Shown: one piece after another, positions 1-5,889 of the stretch
How the letters are laid out: the number at the start of each line of letters is the position of its first letter
Numbering within the stretch: position 1 is the first letter of the stretch
Source: an uncultured Oscillospiraceae bacterium
GTDB lineage: Bacteria; Bacillota; Clostridia; Oscillospirales; Acutalibacteraceae
NCBI GenBank assembly: GCA_900554775.1
Contig: USIK01000027.1
Coordinates: 1-9,476, forward strand
DNA: 9,476 nucleotides
Reading direction: 5' to 3'
Position numbers and translations under genes: made by a program
Notes under the pieces: model-generated
Database searches by the model: none
Told to the model about the DNA's origin: nothing
Seen by the model: the letters and a program-made list of their open reading frames with translations, nothing else

Positions 1-1
1 T

Positions 2-169
2 ATGGAGCCGCTTTTCACAACCGGCGGAAGCGAAAGATCCGGTCTTGGTTTTGCGGATATGCAAAGTTTCATGGACAAAAAAAAAGTTATTTCAAAGCCC
101 GAAAAAGGCACGAGCGTTACGCTTCAAAAATTCATAATTCGCAAGCCAACTGTGAAGAATGAAAAATAA
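2..169 (+). CDS. spoIIAB: Anti-sigma-F factor SpoIIAB, 3' end only
   Basis: This is the C-terminal 55 codons of an open frame that enters from the left edge, ending in TAA at 167-169. The visible part begins MEPLFTTGGSERSGLGF and continues into GFADMQSFMD and KGTSVTLQKFI. It matches the end of the GHKL-type kinase domain of SpoIIAB, where the family has a PLFTT...ERSGMGF ATP-lid stretch followed by a final beta strand. In the family, SpoIIAB binds and holds sigma-F and phosphorylates SpoIIAA, so that sigma-F becomes active only in the forespore. The first visible ATG is an internal codon, not the start. The 3' end overlaps the sigF start by 11 bases, the usual spoIIA operon arrangement and likely a case of translational coupling. 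The N-terminal kinase motifs lie outside the window. Confidence 0.88.
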   Translation: MEPLFTTGGSERSGLGFADMQSFMDKKKVISKPEKGTSVTLQKFIIRKPTVKNEK

Positions 170-800
170 AATAGATATCGAAGAAAATTTAGGTCTAGTG
201 CACCTTTGTTGCCAAAGATTCAGGGGCAAAACTGCTGAATACGATGAGCTTTTTCAGTGCGGGTGCATCGGGCTAATTAAAGCAGCAAAAAATTTTGATT
301 CTTCACGAAATATCAAGTTTTCAACCTATGCCGTTCCTGTGATTTTGGGCGAAATCAGGGCTTTTTTCAGGGATAATAATCTTTTGAAAGTGAGCCGAAA
401 TTTAAAAGATCTTTCGTTTAAAATAAAAAAATTCAGTGAAAAATTTGCCGCCGAAAACGCAAGAGAACCAAGCATAAATGAAATTTGTGCGGCTTTAGGC
501 GTTGACACAGAGCAGGTTTTGGAGGCCCTTGAAATAAATAAACCCCTTGTTTCGCTTGACGATGATAATCAAAAAAACAAGGAGCCTGCAGCAGAATTTG
601 AAGATGAAAATATTTCGTTTAGGGTAGCTTTATCCGGTGCGATGCAAAACTTTAAACCGGACGACAAAAAGCTCATTTACCTGAGGTTTTTCAAGCTTGA
701 AACGCAGGCGTCAGTGGCGAAAAAGCTAGGTATGACGCAGGTTCAGGTTTCAAGGAGAGAAAAAGCCTTGATAAAAGAGCTAAGGGAAAAACTGGTTTGA
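159..800 (+). CDS. sigF: Forespore RNA polymerase sigma factor SigF (SpoIIAC)
   Basis: A 213-residue sigma-70-family protein of the SigB/F/G group. Region 2 (about residues 10-75) holds DELFQCGCIGLIKAAKNFD and FSTYAVPVILGEIRAFFRD, the near-invariant stretch of sigma-F/G. Region 3 follows (about 80-140). Region 4 ends in the helix-turn-helix TQASVAKKLGMTQVQVSRREK (about 182-202), close to the TQSEVAERLGISQVQVSRLEK of Bacillus sigma-F. It directs early forespore transcription and is controlled by SpoIIAB, which is encoded immediately upstream and overlaps it. The start is forced: an in-frame TGA at 153-155 lies just upstream of the ATG. The protein is therefore some 25-40 residues shorter at the N-terminus than Bacillus sigma-F (about 255 aa). 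No clear Shine-Dalgarno is visible, consistent with coupling to spoIIAB. SigG is the alternative, but the SpoIIAB neighbour argues for SigF. Confidence 0.9.
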   Translation: MKNKIDIEENLGLVHLCCQRFRGKTAEYDELFQCGCIGLIKAAKNFDSSRNIKFSTYAVPVILGEIRAFFRDNNLLKVSRNLKDLSFKIKKFSEKFAAENAREPSINEICAALGVDTEQVLEALEINKPLVSLDDDNQKNKEPAAEFEDENISFRVALSGAMQNFKPDDKKLIYLRFFKLETQASVAKKLGMTQVQVSRREKALIKELREKLV

Positions 801-803
801 TTA

Positions 804-1667
804 TTAAAGATTTTCTGCTATTTCAATTAATTTTTTAAGCCTGTGGTTCACGCCGGATTTACTCACCGGCTTTTCGCAAAGGTTTGAAAGCTCTTTCAAA
901 GAAACGTAAGGGTTTTCAAGCCTTAATTTTGCGATCTCTTTTAAATTTTCAGGTAGGCTTTCGAGCTTTTTATGCCTGATAATTTTTTTAATGGCTTTTA
1001 TGTGTTCTGAAGAAGAGCCCGTGATTTTCGAAAGGTTAGCGGTTTCGAAATTCGTAGTTCGGTTGATGTTGTTTCTGACTTCTTTTATCATTTTCACCTG
1101 AATGAACTCCATAGCGCAGGAATTCGCACCGATTAAAACTAGGAAATCTTTTATTTTTTCGTTTCCTTTTATGTAAACAAAATAGCTGCCGCGCCTTTTT
1201 ATAATCTTGGGGTCTAGCTTAATTTGCTCGAGGTTTTTAAGAGCATTCATGAGAGTATTGCACAACTCCACTGAAGATAAATGAAATTCAAGATGGTAAT
1301 CAACCTGCGGGTTAGTTATGCTCCCGCACGATAAAAATGCGCCCGAAATAAAAGCTTCTAGGTTTTGAGGCTTGGAATAAATTAAATCCTTCAAAATCTT
1401 TTGGTTTGAATCCATTTTGAATAAATACAAAGTCTTTTTCGCGGTTTTAAGGGTTTCTTTTTTTAGCTTAAGAAGCGGTAACGCAAAAGAAATGAGCGAG
1501 GAGAGCTTTTCGGCTACTTCTTTGTTTTCATAAGAAACCAAAAAGCTTTCATCTTTAAATTTTCCTCCAAAAACGAGCATTCCTTGCAGTTTTGCCGCGG
1601 CTTCTTGCAAATTTTCATTTTTGACGGATGATATTTCATTTTTAACTTTGCTTGCAAATGAATTCAT
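804..1667 (-). CDS. whiA: WhiA family DNA-binding regulator of cell division/sporulation
   Basis: A 287-residue protein of the WhiA (DUF199) family. It has an N-terminal LAGLIDADG-like fold (about residues 1-200), with the family stretch AFISGAFLSCGSITNP (105-120), DYHLEFHL, and KEVRNNINRTTNFETANLSK (195-214). The C-terminal helix-turn-helix (about 240-287) contains LRLENPYVSLKEL and PVSKSGVNHRLKKL. The start was chosen at the ATG ending at 1667 because the family begins M(S)F(A/S)SKVK and GAGGGA lies just upstream. A longer frame from 1724 would add 19 residues and overlap murB by about 40 bases. WhiA is essential for sporulation septation in Streptomyces; in Bacillus it affects division and chromosome segregation. 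It begins 16 bases after the murB stop, so it is the last gene of nth-hprK-murB-whiA. It converges on sigF with a 3-base gap. Confidence 0.93.
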   Translation of the reverse strand: MNSFASKVKNEISSVKNENLQEAAAKLQGMLVFGGKFKDESFLVSYENKEVAEKLSSLISFALPLLKLKKETLKTAKKTLYLFKMDSNQKILKDLIYSKPQNLEAFISGAFLSCGSITNPQVDYHLEFHLSSVELCNTLMNALKNLEQIKLDPKIIKRRGSYFVYIKGNEKIKDFLVLIGANSCAMEFIQVKMIKEVRNNINRTTNFETANLSKITGSSSEHIKAIKKIIRHKKLESLPENLKEIAKLRLENPYVSLKELSNLCEKPVSKSGVNHRLKKLIEIAENL

Positions 1668-1683
1668 AATTCCCTCGCAATTT

Positions 1684-2616
1684 TTAAATTTTAATGTCTC
1701 CCAAGGTTTTGATTTCGCATTCAAGGTTTATTTTATTTTGCTCATAAACTTTTTCTTTAACGATTCTAACAAGATCGGCAACGTCACTTGCGGTTGCGCC
1801 GCCTTTATTTACTATGAAGCCCGAGTGCTTGCTGCTGACTGCCGCGCCGCCGACGCTAGTTCCTTTAAGCCCGGCCGATTCAATAAGTGCTGCTGCATAA
1901 AAGCCATTTCCTGGCCTTTTGAAAGTGCTTCCAGCGCTTGGAAATTCGAGCGGTTGCTTGCTTTTCCTTTTTGATATTATTTCATACATTCTTTTTTTGA
2001 TTTCTTTGGGATCGTCTTTTTTCAAAAGCAGCTTCATTGAAGTTATAATAAAAGGCTTTTTTGAATAAATGCTTTTGCGGTAAGAAAGCTCCATTTCGTC
2101 TTTAGTTAAGGTTTCAAGCTCGCCTTTTTCATTTAGGTGCGTTGCTTCCAAAATGACGTTTGACATGTCGCTGCCGTAAGCCCCCGCATTCATGTAAAGC
2201 GCACCGCCGCAAGAACCAGGAATCCCCCAAGCAAATTCAAGGCCTGAAAGGCCGTTTTGCATAGCAAAAACACAAGCTTTAGCCAAAGGAGCGCCCGCTT
2301 TGCAGCAGAGAATGCTGCCTTCTTTTTCGATAGTTTTAAATTCGGCATCTAAAATTAAAACAACGCCTCTAAAACCGCTGTCAGCGACCAATAAATTCGA
2401 GCCTTTGCCCAAAACGAAATAGGGGAGGCTTTCTTTTTTTATTTCTTTCATCAGAGCTTTTAAAGTTCCTTCGTTTTTCGGGAAAATAACAACGTCAGCA
2501 TTCCCACCAATTTTAAACGAAGTGTACTTTTTTAGCGGTTCGTTTTCTAGGAATTTGCAGTTTAAAGTTTTTGAAAGATTTATAATATTTTCATATTTTG
2601 CATTTAATTTTTCCAT
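1684..2616 (-). CDS. murB: UDP-N-acetylenolpyruvoylglucosamine reductase MurB (type II)
   Basis: A 310-residue FAD-dependent reductase that converts UDP-GlcNAc-enolpyruvate to UDP-MurNAc with NADPH, the second committed step of peptidoglycan precursor synthesis in the cytoplasm. The FAD-binding part shows YTSFKIGGNAD (31-41), LGKGSNLLV (69-77) and the long GLEFAWGIPGSCGGALYMNAGAYG-type loop (125-148). The proton-donor Ser is in SAGSTFKRP (S230). SYR (R180) and a C-terminal LECEIKTLG Glu (about E301) are the other expected active-site residues. The absence of the extra type I loop and the SAGSTFKRP form indicate type II, usual in Firmicutes. AAAGGAG lies 6-10 bases upstream of the ATG. hprK ends 15 bases before it and whiA starts 16 bases after it, so it is co-transcribed. 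The length is normal and no lesion is seen. Confidence 0.96.
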   Translation of the reverse strand: MEKLNAKYENIINLSKTLNCKFLENEPLKKYTSFKIGGNADVVIFPKNEGTLKALMKEIKKESLPYFVLGKGSNLLVADSGFRGVVLILDAEFKTIEKEGSILCCKAGAPLAKACVFAMQNGLSGLEFAWGIPGSCGGALYMNAGAYGSDMSNVILEATHLNEKGELETLTKDEMELSYRKSIYSKKPFIITSMKLLLKKDDPKEIKKRMYEIISKRKSKQPLEFPSAGSTFKRPGNGFYAAALIESAGLKGTSVGGAAVSSKHSGFIVNKGGATASDVADLVRIVKEKVYEQNKINLECEIKTLGDIKI

Positions 2617-2631
2617 GTTTCTCCTTTTAGG

Positions 2632-3600
2632 TTATATATCCCAGATGCATTTTTTTATTTTTGGGTTTTTCGATTCAGGGTATTCCATACCAAGGTTTTT
2701 AAAAAGGTCTTTCGCGGCGTTGTAGCCTAGCTTTTTCTGCCTGTTGTTCATCGCGGCAATTTCAACGAGCATTGCAAGGTTTCTTCCGGGCCTTACGGGA
2801 ATATCTACGTAAGGAACTTTAACACCCAGAATTTCAGTGTAAGAAACTTCTTCGCCAATGCGGTCGTATTCTTTTTCGTCTTTCCAAAATTCCAGATTCA
2901 CAACAATGTCAATGGTTTCGCTTATTTTAACAGCGCCAATTCCGAAAATTGTTCTTGCATTTATTATTCCTATGCCTCGAACTTCAATAAAATGACGTAT
3001 ATTTTTCGGCGAAGAACCTATTAAAGTGTTTTTTCTTATTTTTCTTATTTCAACCAAATCGTCCGAAATGAGCCTGTGGCCTCTTTTCAAAAGTTCGATA
3101 GCAGTCTCGCTTTTTCCTATTCCGCTTTCGCCGATTAACAAAACTCCTTCACCATGAACATTCATGAACCCGCCTGAACGAGTTATTCTCGGCGCAAGCT
3201 TGAGGTTTAAAAATGGGCCTAGTGCACTTGTCACTTCTGCGGCAGAATCGTCTGAAGTTAAAACCGGCACGTGATATTTTTCGGCTACTTGGAGTATTTC
3301 AGGGATAGGTTTGATGCCTGCGGTGATGATTAAAACCGGAGGTTTAAGCGACAAAATCGCTTCGATTGATTTGTAAATTTCGTCTGATTCTAAGGTAGAT
3401 AAGAAGTGGTCTTCGCTTACTCCCATGGTTAGAATCCTGGAATTATCGAAGTCCGCAAGTGAGCCGATGAGCTGCAGGCCAAGCCTGCTTACGTCTCTTG
3501 AGGTTATTTTTATTTTGGAAGGGTCTTGGGGCATATGAGCTATTTTAAAAGATATTTCTTCAATTATTTCCGCGAGGGTAACATAAAACTTTGAGCTCAT
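2632..3600 (-). CDS. hprK: HPr(Ser) kinase/phosphorylase HprK, divergent active-site motif
   Basis: A 322-residue bifunctional enzyme that phosphorylates and dephosphorylates Ser-46 of HPr, the master switch of carbon catabolite repression in Firmicutes. The N-terminal domain spans about residues 1-130. The kinase domain has the P-loop GESGIGKS (157-164), GHRLISDDLVEI (174-185) with the Asp pair, the family signature EVRGIGIINARTIFGIGAV (206-224), and VPVRPGRN-like VDIPVRPGRNLAMLVEIAAM near the C-terminus. Oddly, the stretch before the P-loop reads RITRSGGFMNVHGEGV, where the family normally has HGVLVD-Y-G-GV. The conserved His therefore seems to be replaced by Ser (S142), while a different His appears four residues ahead of GVLL. 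The ATG overlaps the nth stop (ATGA), showing coupling. Function as a kinase is likely; the effect of the missing His is unknown. Confidence 0.93.
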   Translation of the reverse strand: MSSKFYVTLAEIIEEISFKIAHMPQDPSKIKITSRDVSRLGLQLIGSLADFDNSRILTMGVSEDHFLSTLESDEIYKSIEAILSLKPPVLIITAGIKPIPEILQVAEKYHVPVLTSDDSAAEVTSALGPFLNLKLAPRITRSGGFMNVHGEGVLLIGESGIGKSETAIELLKRGHRLISDDLVEIRKIRKNTLIGSSPKNIRHFIEVRGIGIINARTIFGIGAVKISETIDIVVNLEFWKDEKEYDRIGEEVSYTEILGVKVPYVDIPVRPGRNLAMLVEIAAMNNRQKKLGYNAAKDLFKNLGMEYPESKNPKIKKCIWDI

Positions 3601-4241
3601 TTTTCATTTTCCTTTCGTATGCTGTAATCGCACATTTTTTTAAGAGGGCACTCTTCGCAAAGGGGCTTCCTTGCTTTGCATATGTTCCTGCCGTGAATAA
3701 CTATTCTATGGCAGAATTTCAAAGTTTCTTCTTCGGGGATTATTTTTTTCATTTCTTTTTCTATTTTCACAGGGTTTTTCAAATTATGAAAGCCAATTCG
3801 GCCTGTAACCCTTGAAAAGTGAGTGTCAACGATTATCCCTGGCTTGCCGAAAATTTCACCCCGGACGAGGTTAGCCGTTTTCCTGCCTATTCCAGGAAGA
3901 GAAGTTAAATCTTCCATTTTTGAGGGCACTTCGCCGTTGAAATCCGAAATTATTTTTTTGCATATTCCAATGATGCTTCTGGCTTTAGTTTTGTAAAGCC
4001 CGCAAGGCTTTATGATGGCTTCAACTTCTTCTTTAGCGGCATTTGCGAAATCCTTGGCGCACTTAAATCTAGCAAAAAGCTCGGGAGTGACCATGTTTAC
4101 TCTTTTGTCGGTGCATTGCGCTGAGAGCCTTGCTGCAATCAAAAGCTGAAGCGGCGAGGAATAAACAAGAGCGCATGTGGCGTTTGGATAAGTTTCTTTT
4201 AAAGTTGAGATTATTTTTTGAGTTTCAATTTCATTTTTCAT
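3597..4241 (-). CDS. nth: Endonuclease III, DNA glycosylase/AP lyase
   Basis: A 214-residue enzyme that removes oxidised pyrimidines and nicks the abasic site in base-excision repair. The helix-hairpin-helix is LPGIGRKTANLV, with the catalytic Lys at 121 and the catalytic Asp at 139 in VDTHFSRV. These are one residue off the Escherichia coli positions (K120, D138). The four cysteines that bind the 4Fe-4S cluster are C188, C195, C198 and C204 with spacing x6-x2-x5, as in the family. The start was set at the ATG ending at 4241, preceded by GGTGA with a 5-base gap. A TTG at 4253 would add four residues and overlap that Shine-Dalgarno. It is the first gene of the minus-strand run, overlaps hprK by 4 bases and is divergent from sigK. 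Confidence 0.95.
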   Translation of the reverse strand: MKNEIETQKIISTLKETYPNATCALVYSSPLQLLIAARLSAQCTDKRVNMVTPELFARFKCAKDFANAAKEEVEAIIKPCGLYKTKARSIIGICKKIISDFNGEVPSKMEDLTSLPGIGRKTANLVRGEIFGKPGIIVDTHFSRVTGRIGFHNLKNPVKIEKEMKKIIPEEETLKFCHRIVIHGRNICKARKPLCEECPLKKMCDYSIRKENEK

Positions 4242-4312
4242 ATACTTCACCAAAAAATTATATTGTAAAAATAAGATATCACTTTTTTAAGATATAATCA
4301 ATAATCGTACAT

Positions 4313-4341
4313 GCACAAATCGAGCTTATTATTCATATCTT
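4313..4341 (+). promoter_or_regulatory. Candidate sigma-E/K-type promoter of sigK
   Basis: CATATCTT at 4334-4341 resembles the -10 box of mother-cell sigma-E promoters (CATA-like with a T at the end). GCACAAA at 4313-4319, 14 bases upstream, is a weak match to the sigma-E -35 box (about 4 of 7 positions). It lies about 40 bases before the sigK start. In Bacillus, sigK is transcribed first by sigma-E, so the position makes sense. The region is AT-rich and the -35 match is poor, so this is only a candidate. Confidence 0.3.
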
Positions 4342-4382
4342 TAATTGTAATACTTTAATTTGCATTAAGGCTAGGTGATTTG

Positions 4383-5066
4383 ATGTGGTGGGCAAGTCTA
4401 GCAAAACTGATTTTTAACTTACCGTTTCTGGCGCTTCATGTTGTTTCTCAAAATTCTTTCCCGAGGCCGCTTTCGAAAAAAGATGAAACTAAATACATTA
4501 AAATGCTTGCTGAAGGAAATGAAAATGCTAAAAATAAACTTATAAATCACAATTTAAGATTAGTTGCGCATATTTCGAAAAAATACAGAATGAGAAGTAA
4601 CGACTGCGATGACCTTATTTCAATTGGGACAATTGGGCTTATTAAAGCCGTTAACACTTTTAAACCTGACAAAGGCGTTAGGCTTTCGAGCTATGCTGCA
4701 AGATGCATCGAAAATGAAATTTTAATGTATTTTAGGTCGGCTAATAAGTCGTCGCTTGATGTTTCAATGGATGAACCGATTGAAACCGATAAAAACGGTA
4801 ATGCTTTAACGCTTATAGACACCATCGCTTGCGATAAATCAATTGCAGATGAAATTGACCTGAAAATGGACATTCAAAAATTAAACAGGAAAATTTTGAG
4901 TCTTTTAAACCCAAGGGAGCGAATAATCATATGCTTAAGATATGGTTTAGGCGGCAACAAACCCCTGCCGCAACGCGAAGTTGCGCAGAGGCTTAAAATT
5001 TCAAGGTCTTATGTTTCAAGGCTTGAGAAAAAATCAATCAATATTTTAAAAGATTCTTTCAAATAA
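4383..5066 (+). CDS. sigK: Late mother-cell sigma factor, pro-sigma-K
   Basis: A 227-residue sigma-70-family protein. Residues 2-22 form a hydrophobic segment (WWASLAKLIFNLPFLALHVV), aligned with the membrane pro-sequence of Bacillus pro-sigma-K, which is cut off by the SpoIVFB protease around residue 20. Then follow SFPRPLSKKDE, NHNLRLVAHISKKY, DLISIGTIGLIKAVNTF and YAARCIENEILM, all close to sigma-K region 2. At the C-terminus is a region 4 helix-turn-helix (LPQREVAQRLKISRSYVSRLEKK form). Sigma-K drives late mother-cell genes for the spore coat and maturation. The ATG at 4383 has AGGTGA four bases upstream; a TTG at 4380 would sit against it and is less likely. The gene is one continuous frame, so no skin element splits it here. 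It is divergent from nth and converges on the decayed gene at 5122-5659. SigE is the main alternative, but its pro-sequence and region 2 wording differ. Confidence 0.92.
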   Translation: MWWASLAKLIFNLPFLALHVVSQNSFPRPLSKKDETKYIKMLAEGNENAKNKLINHNLRLVAHISKKYRMRSNDCDDLISIGTIGLIKAVNTFKPDKGVRLSSYAARCIENEILMYFRSANKSSLDVSMDEPIETDKNGNALTLIDTIACDKSIADEIDLKMDIQKLNRKILSLLNPRERIIICLRYGLGGNKPLPQREVAQRLKISRSYVSRLEKKSINILKDSFK

Positions 5067-5121
5067 CTCATTTTTTACGTTGCTTGTATTCGAGCCAACG
5101 TGAATCAAATTAACTCTGTTT

Positions 5122-5659
5122 TTATTCATCTGGCCATGGTTCGTCGTCTTCGGTTTCGTCATCATATGCAATGTCTTCTCTTTTCATGGCCATTGTCTTT
5201 CTTAGCATTTCTGCCAGATCTTGTGGGTTTCTGCTTTTATTTTTCCTTTTAGATTTTCTGCCCTTTACCGATTTTAATTTCTTGCCCTTTAATTGATTTA
5301 AGAAGACCTTCAGTCATATTAGAACTTTGTTTTGATTGTTTATTATTATTTCCTGCTGAGTTGGAATCTGCAGGATTTTTCTTTGCTTGGTTCTTTGATG
5401 CAGGGGGTGCTTAGGCCTTTTGGAGGTGGCGGCGGGGCTGGACCTGTTGGTTTGGTTTTTGCGGTTTTACCAGCTCTTTGAGTTTGAGGGCTTTTTCAGC
5501 CGTGGTTTGAATTTGGCTCAATGCTGTGCTTCTCTAGCAATTATTGAAGTTTTTGATATTTTCATTTATTTTTTTGATAAATTTTTTCTTGTCAATAGGA
5601 TGAAATCCTTTGTATTTTACATCGCTAATTGTCGAAATATTTTTATAGACTTTTTCCAT
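5122..5659 (-). pseudogene. Decayed WASP-like (Pro-rich, WH2, connector, acidic) protein gene
   Basis: The minus strand carries one gene-like stretch spread over three frames. From an ATG ending at 5659 it reads MEKVYKNISTISDVKYKGF and on to codon 41, then TAG at 5536-5534. The same frame resumes with SQIQTTAEKALKLKELVKPQ. Another frame gives PTGPAPPPPPKGL (about 5420-5450). The first frame returns as APPASKNQAKKNPAD, then Asn/Ser/Lys-rich residues to MTEGLLKSIK. The third frame continues GKKLKSV and ends at TAA 5124-5122. Joining LLKSIK to GKKLKSV gives the WH2 core LL..I..G..LK.V once a 2-base deletion in the AAAGGG stretch is allowed for. Next come a basic linker, an amphipathic helix DLAEMLRKTMAMKREDI and the acidic tail DDETEDDEPWPDE. 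This resembles the WH2-connector-acidic end of N-WASP and of the bacterial actin-nucleation factors RickA and BimA. At least one nonsense and about three frameshift lesions make it a probable pseudogene. No signal peptide is evident. Family assignment is by eye only. Confidence 0.65.
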
Positions 5660-5680
5660 AATTTTTCTTCTGATTCATGA

Positions 5681-5698
5681 TGTTTGTTGCAACAAACA
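5681..5698. repeat. 18-bp perfect palindrome, operator-like
   Basis: TGTTTGTTGCAACAAACA reads the same on both strands with no central loop. It lies 22 bases upstream of the ATG of the decayed WASP-like gene and about 190 bases before asnB. It is followed by the 8-bp palindrome TAGCGCTA at 5701-5708. The absence of a loop and of a T-run makes a terminator unlikely. A dimeric repressor site is the simplest reading. Confidence 0.5.
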
Positions 5699-5704
5699 AT
5701 TAGC

Positions 5705-5733
5705 GCTATATAATTTATACAAAATTTTATCAA
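5705..5733 (-). promoter_or_regulatory. Candidate minus-strand promoter of the decayed WASP-like gene
   Basis: On the minus strand TTGATA (5733-5728) is followed after 17 bases by TATAGC (5710-5705). These match 5 of 6 and 4 of 6 of the vegetative consensus. The transcription start would fall near 5698, at the edge of the 18-bp palindrome, which would place that palindrome at +1 to +18. The surrounding DNA is very AT-rich, so a chance match is possible. Confidence 0.3.
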
Positions 5734-5821
5734 TGATAATTTGATTATTTTTGCAAAACCATATATTTGTGATATAAAATTCCAATGTGGTTAAAATTTT
5801 AAATTCACCAAAAATACAGAA

Positions 5822-5850
5822 TTGTAAGAAAAAAGCTTTCGTGGTATAAT
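5822..5850 (+). promoter_or_regulatory. Sigma-A-type promoter with extended -10 for asnB-dnaD-dnaC
   Basis: TTGTAA at 5822-5827 (-35), a 17-base spacer, then TATAAT at 5845-5850 preceded by TGG, giving an extended -10. Transcription would begin near 5857, leaving a leader of about 33 bases that contains GGAGGA at 5875-5880, nine bases before the asnB ATG. No other promoter is evident before dnaD or dnaC, so this one probably drives the whole operon. Confidence 0.7.
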
Positions 5851-5889
5851 CTTTAAGCACGAGAAAAACAAAACGGAGGAAATGCTAAT

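Noticed and set aside
1668..1724. Longer WhiA from a start at 1724
   Set aside because: It would overlap murB and add 19 residues absent from the family; the ATG ending at 1667 matches the family start and has a GAGGGA signal.
4242..4312. TATAAT-like boxes as a promoter for the nth operon
   Set aside because: The best minus-strand TATAAT (4262-4257) would start transcription inside the Shine-Dalgarno, and other boxes lack a -35 at proper distance; no convincing promoter can be named.
5077..5101. Inverted repeat ACGTTG...CAACGT after sigK, possible terminator
   Set aside because: The stem is only 6 bp with a 13-base loop, and no T-run follows it on either strand; the T-run lies on the wrong side.
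5122..5659. Stop-codon recoding to explain the interrupted minus-strand gene and asnB
   Set aside because: TAA and TGA end other intact genes in the window, and the minus-strand gene also needs frameshifts, which recoding of stops cannot explain.
5420..5680. Plus-strand open frame of 86 codons in the sigK-asnB gap
   Set aside because: It lies opposite the decayed minus-strand gene, is Phe/Leu-rich in the way shadows of Lys-rich genes are, and resembles no family I know.
5791..5802. 12-bp palindrome TTAAAATTTTAA before asnB
   Set aside because: It is made of A and T only in very AT-rich DNA, so it is expected by chance.
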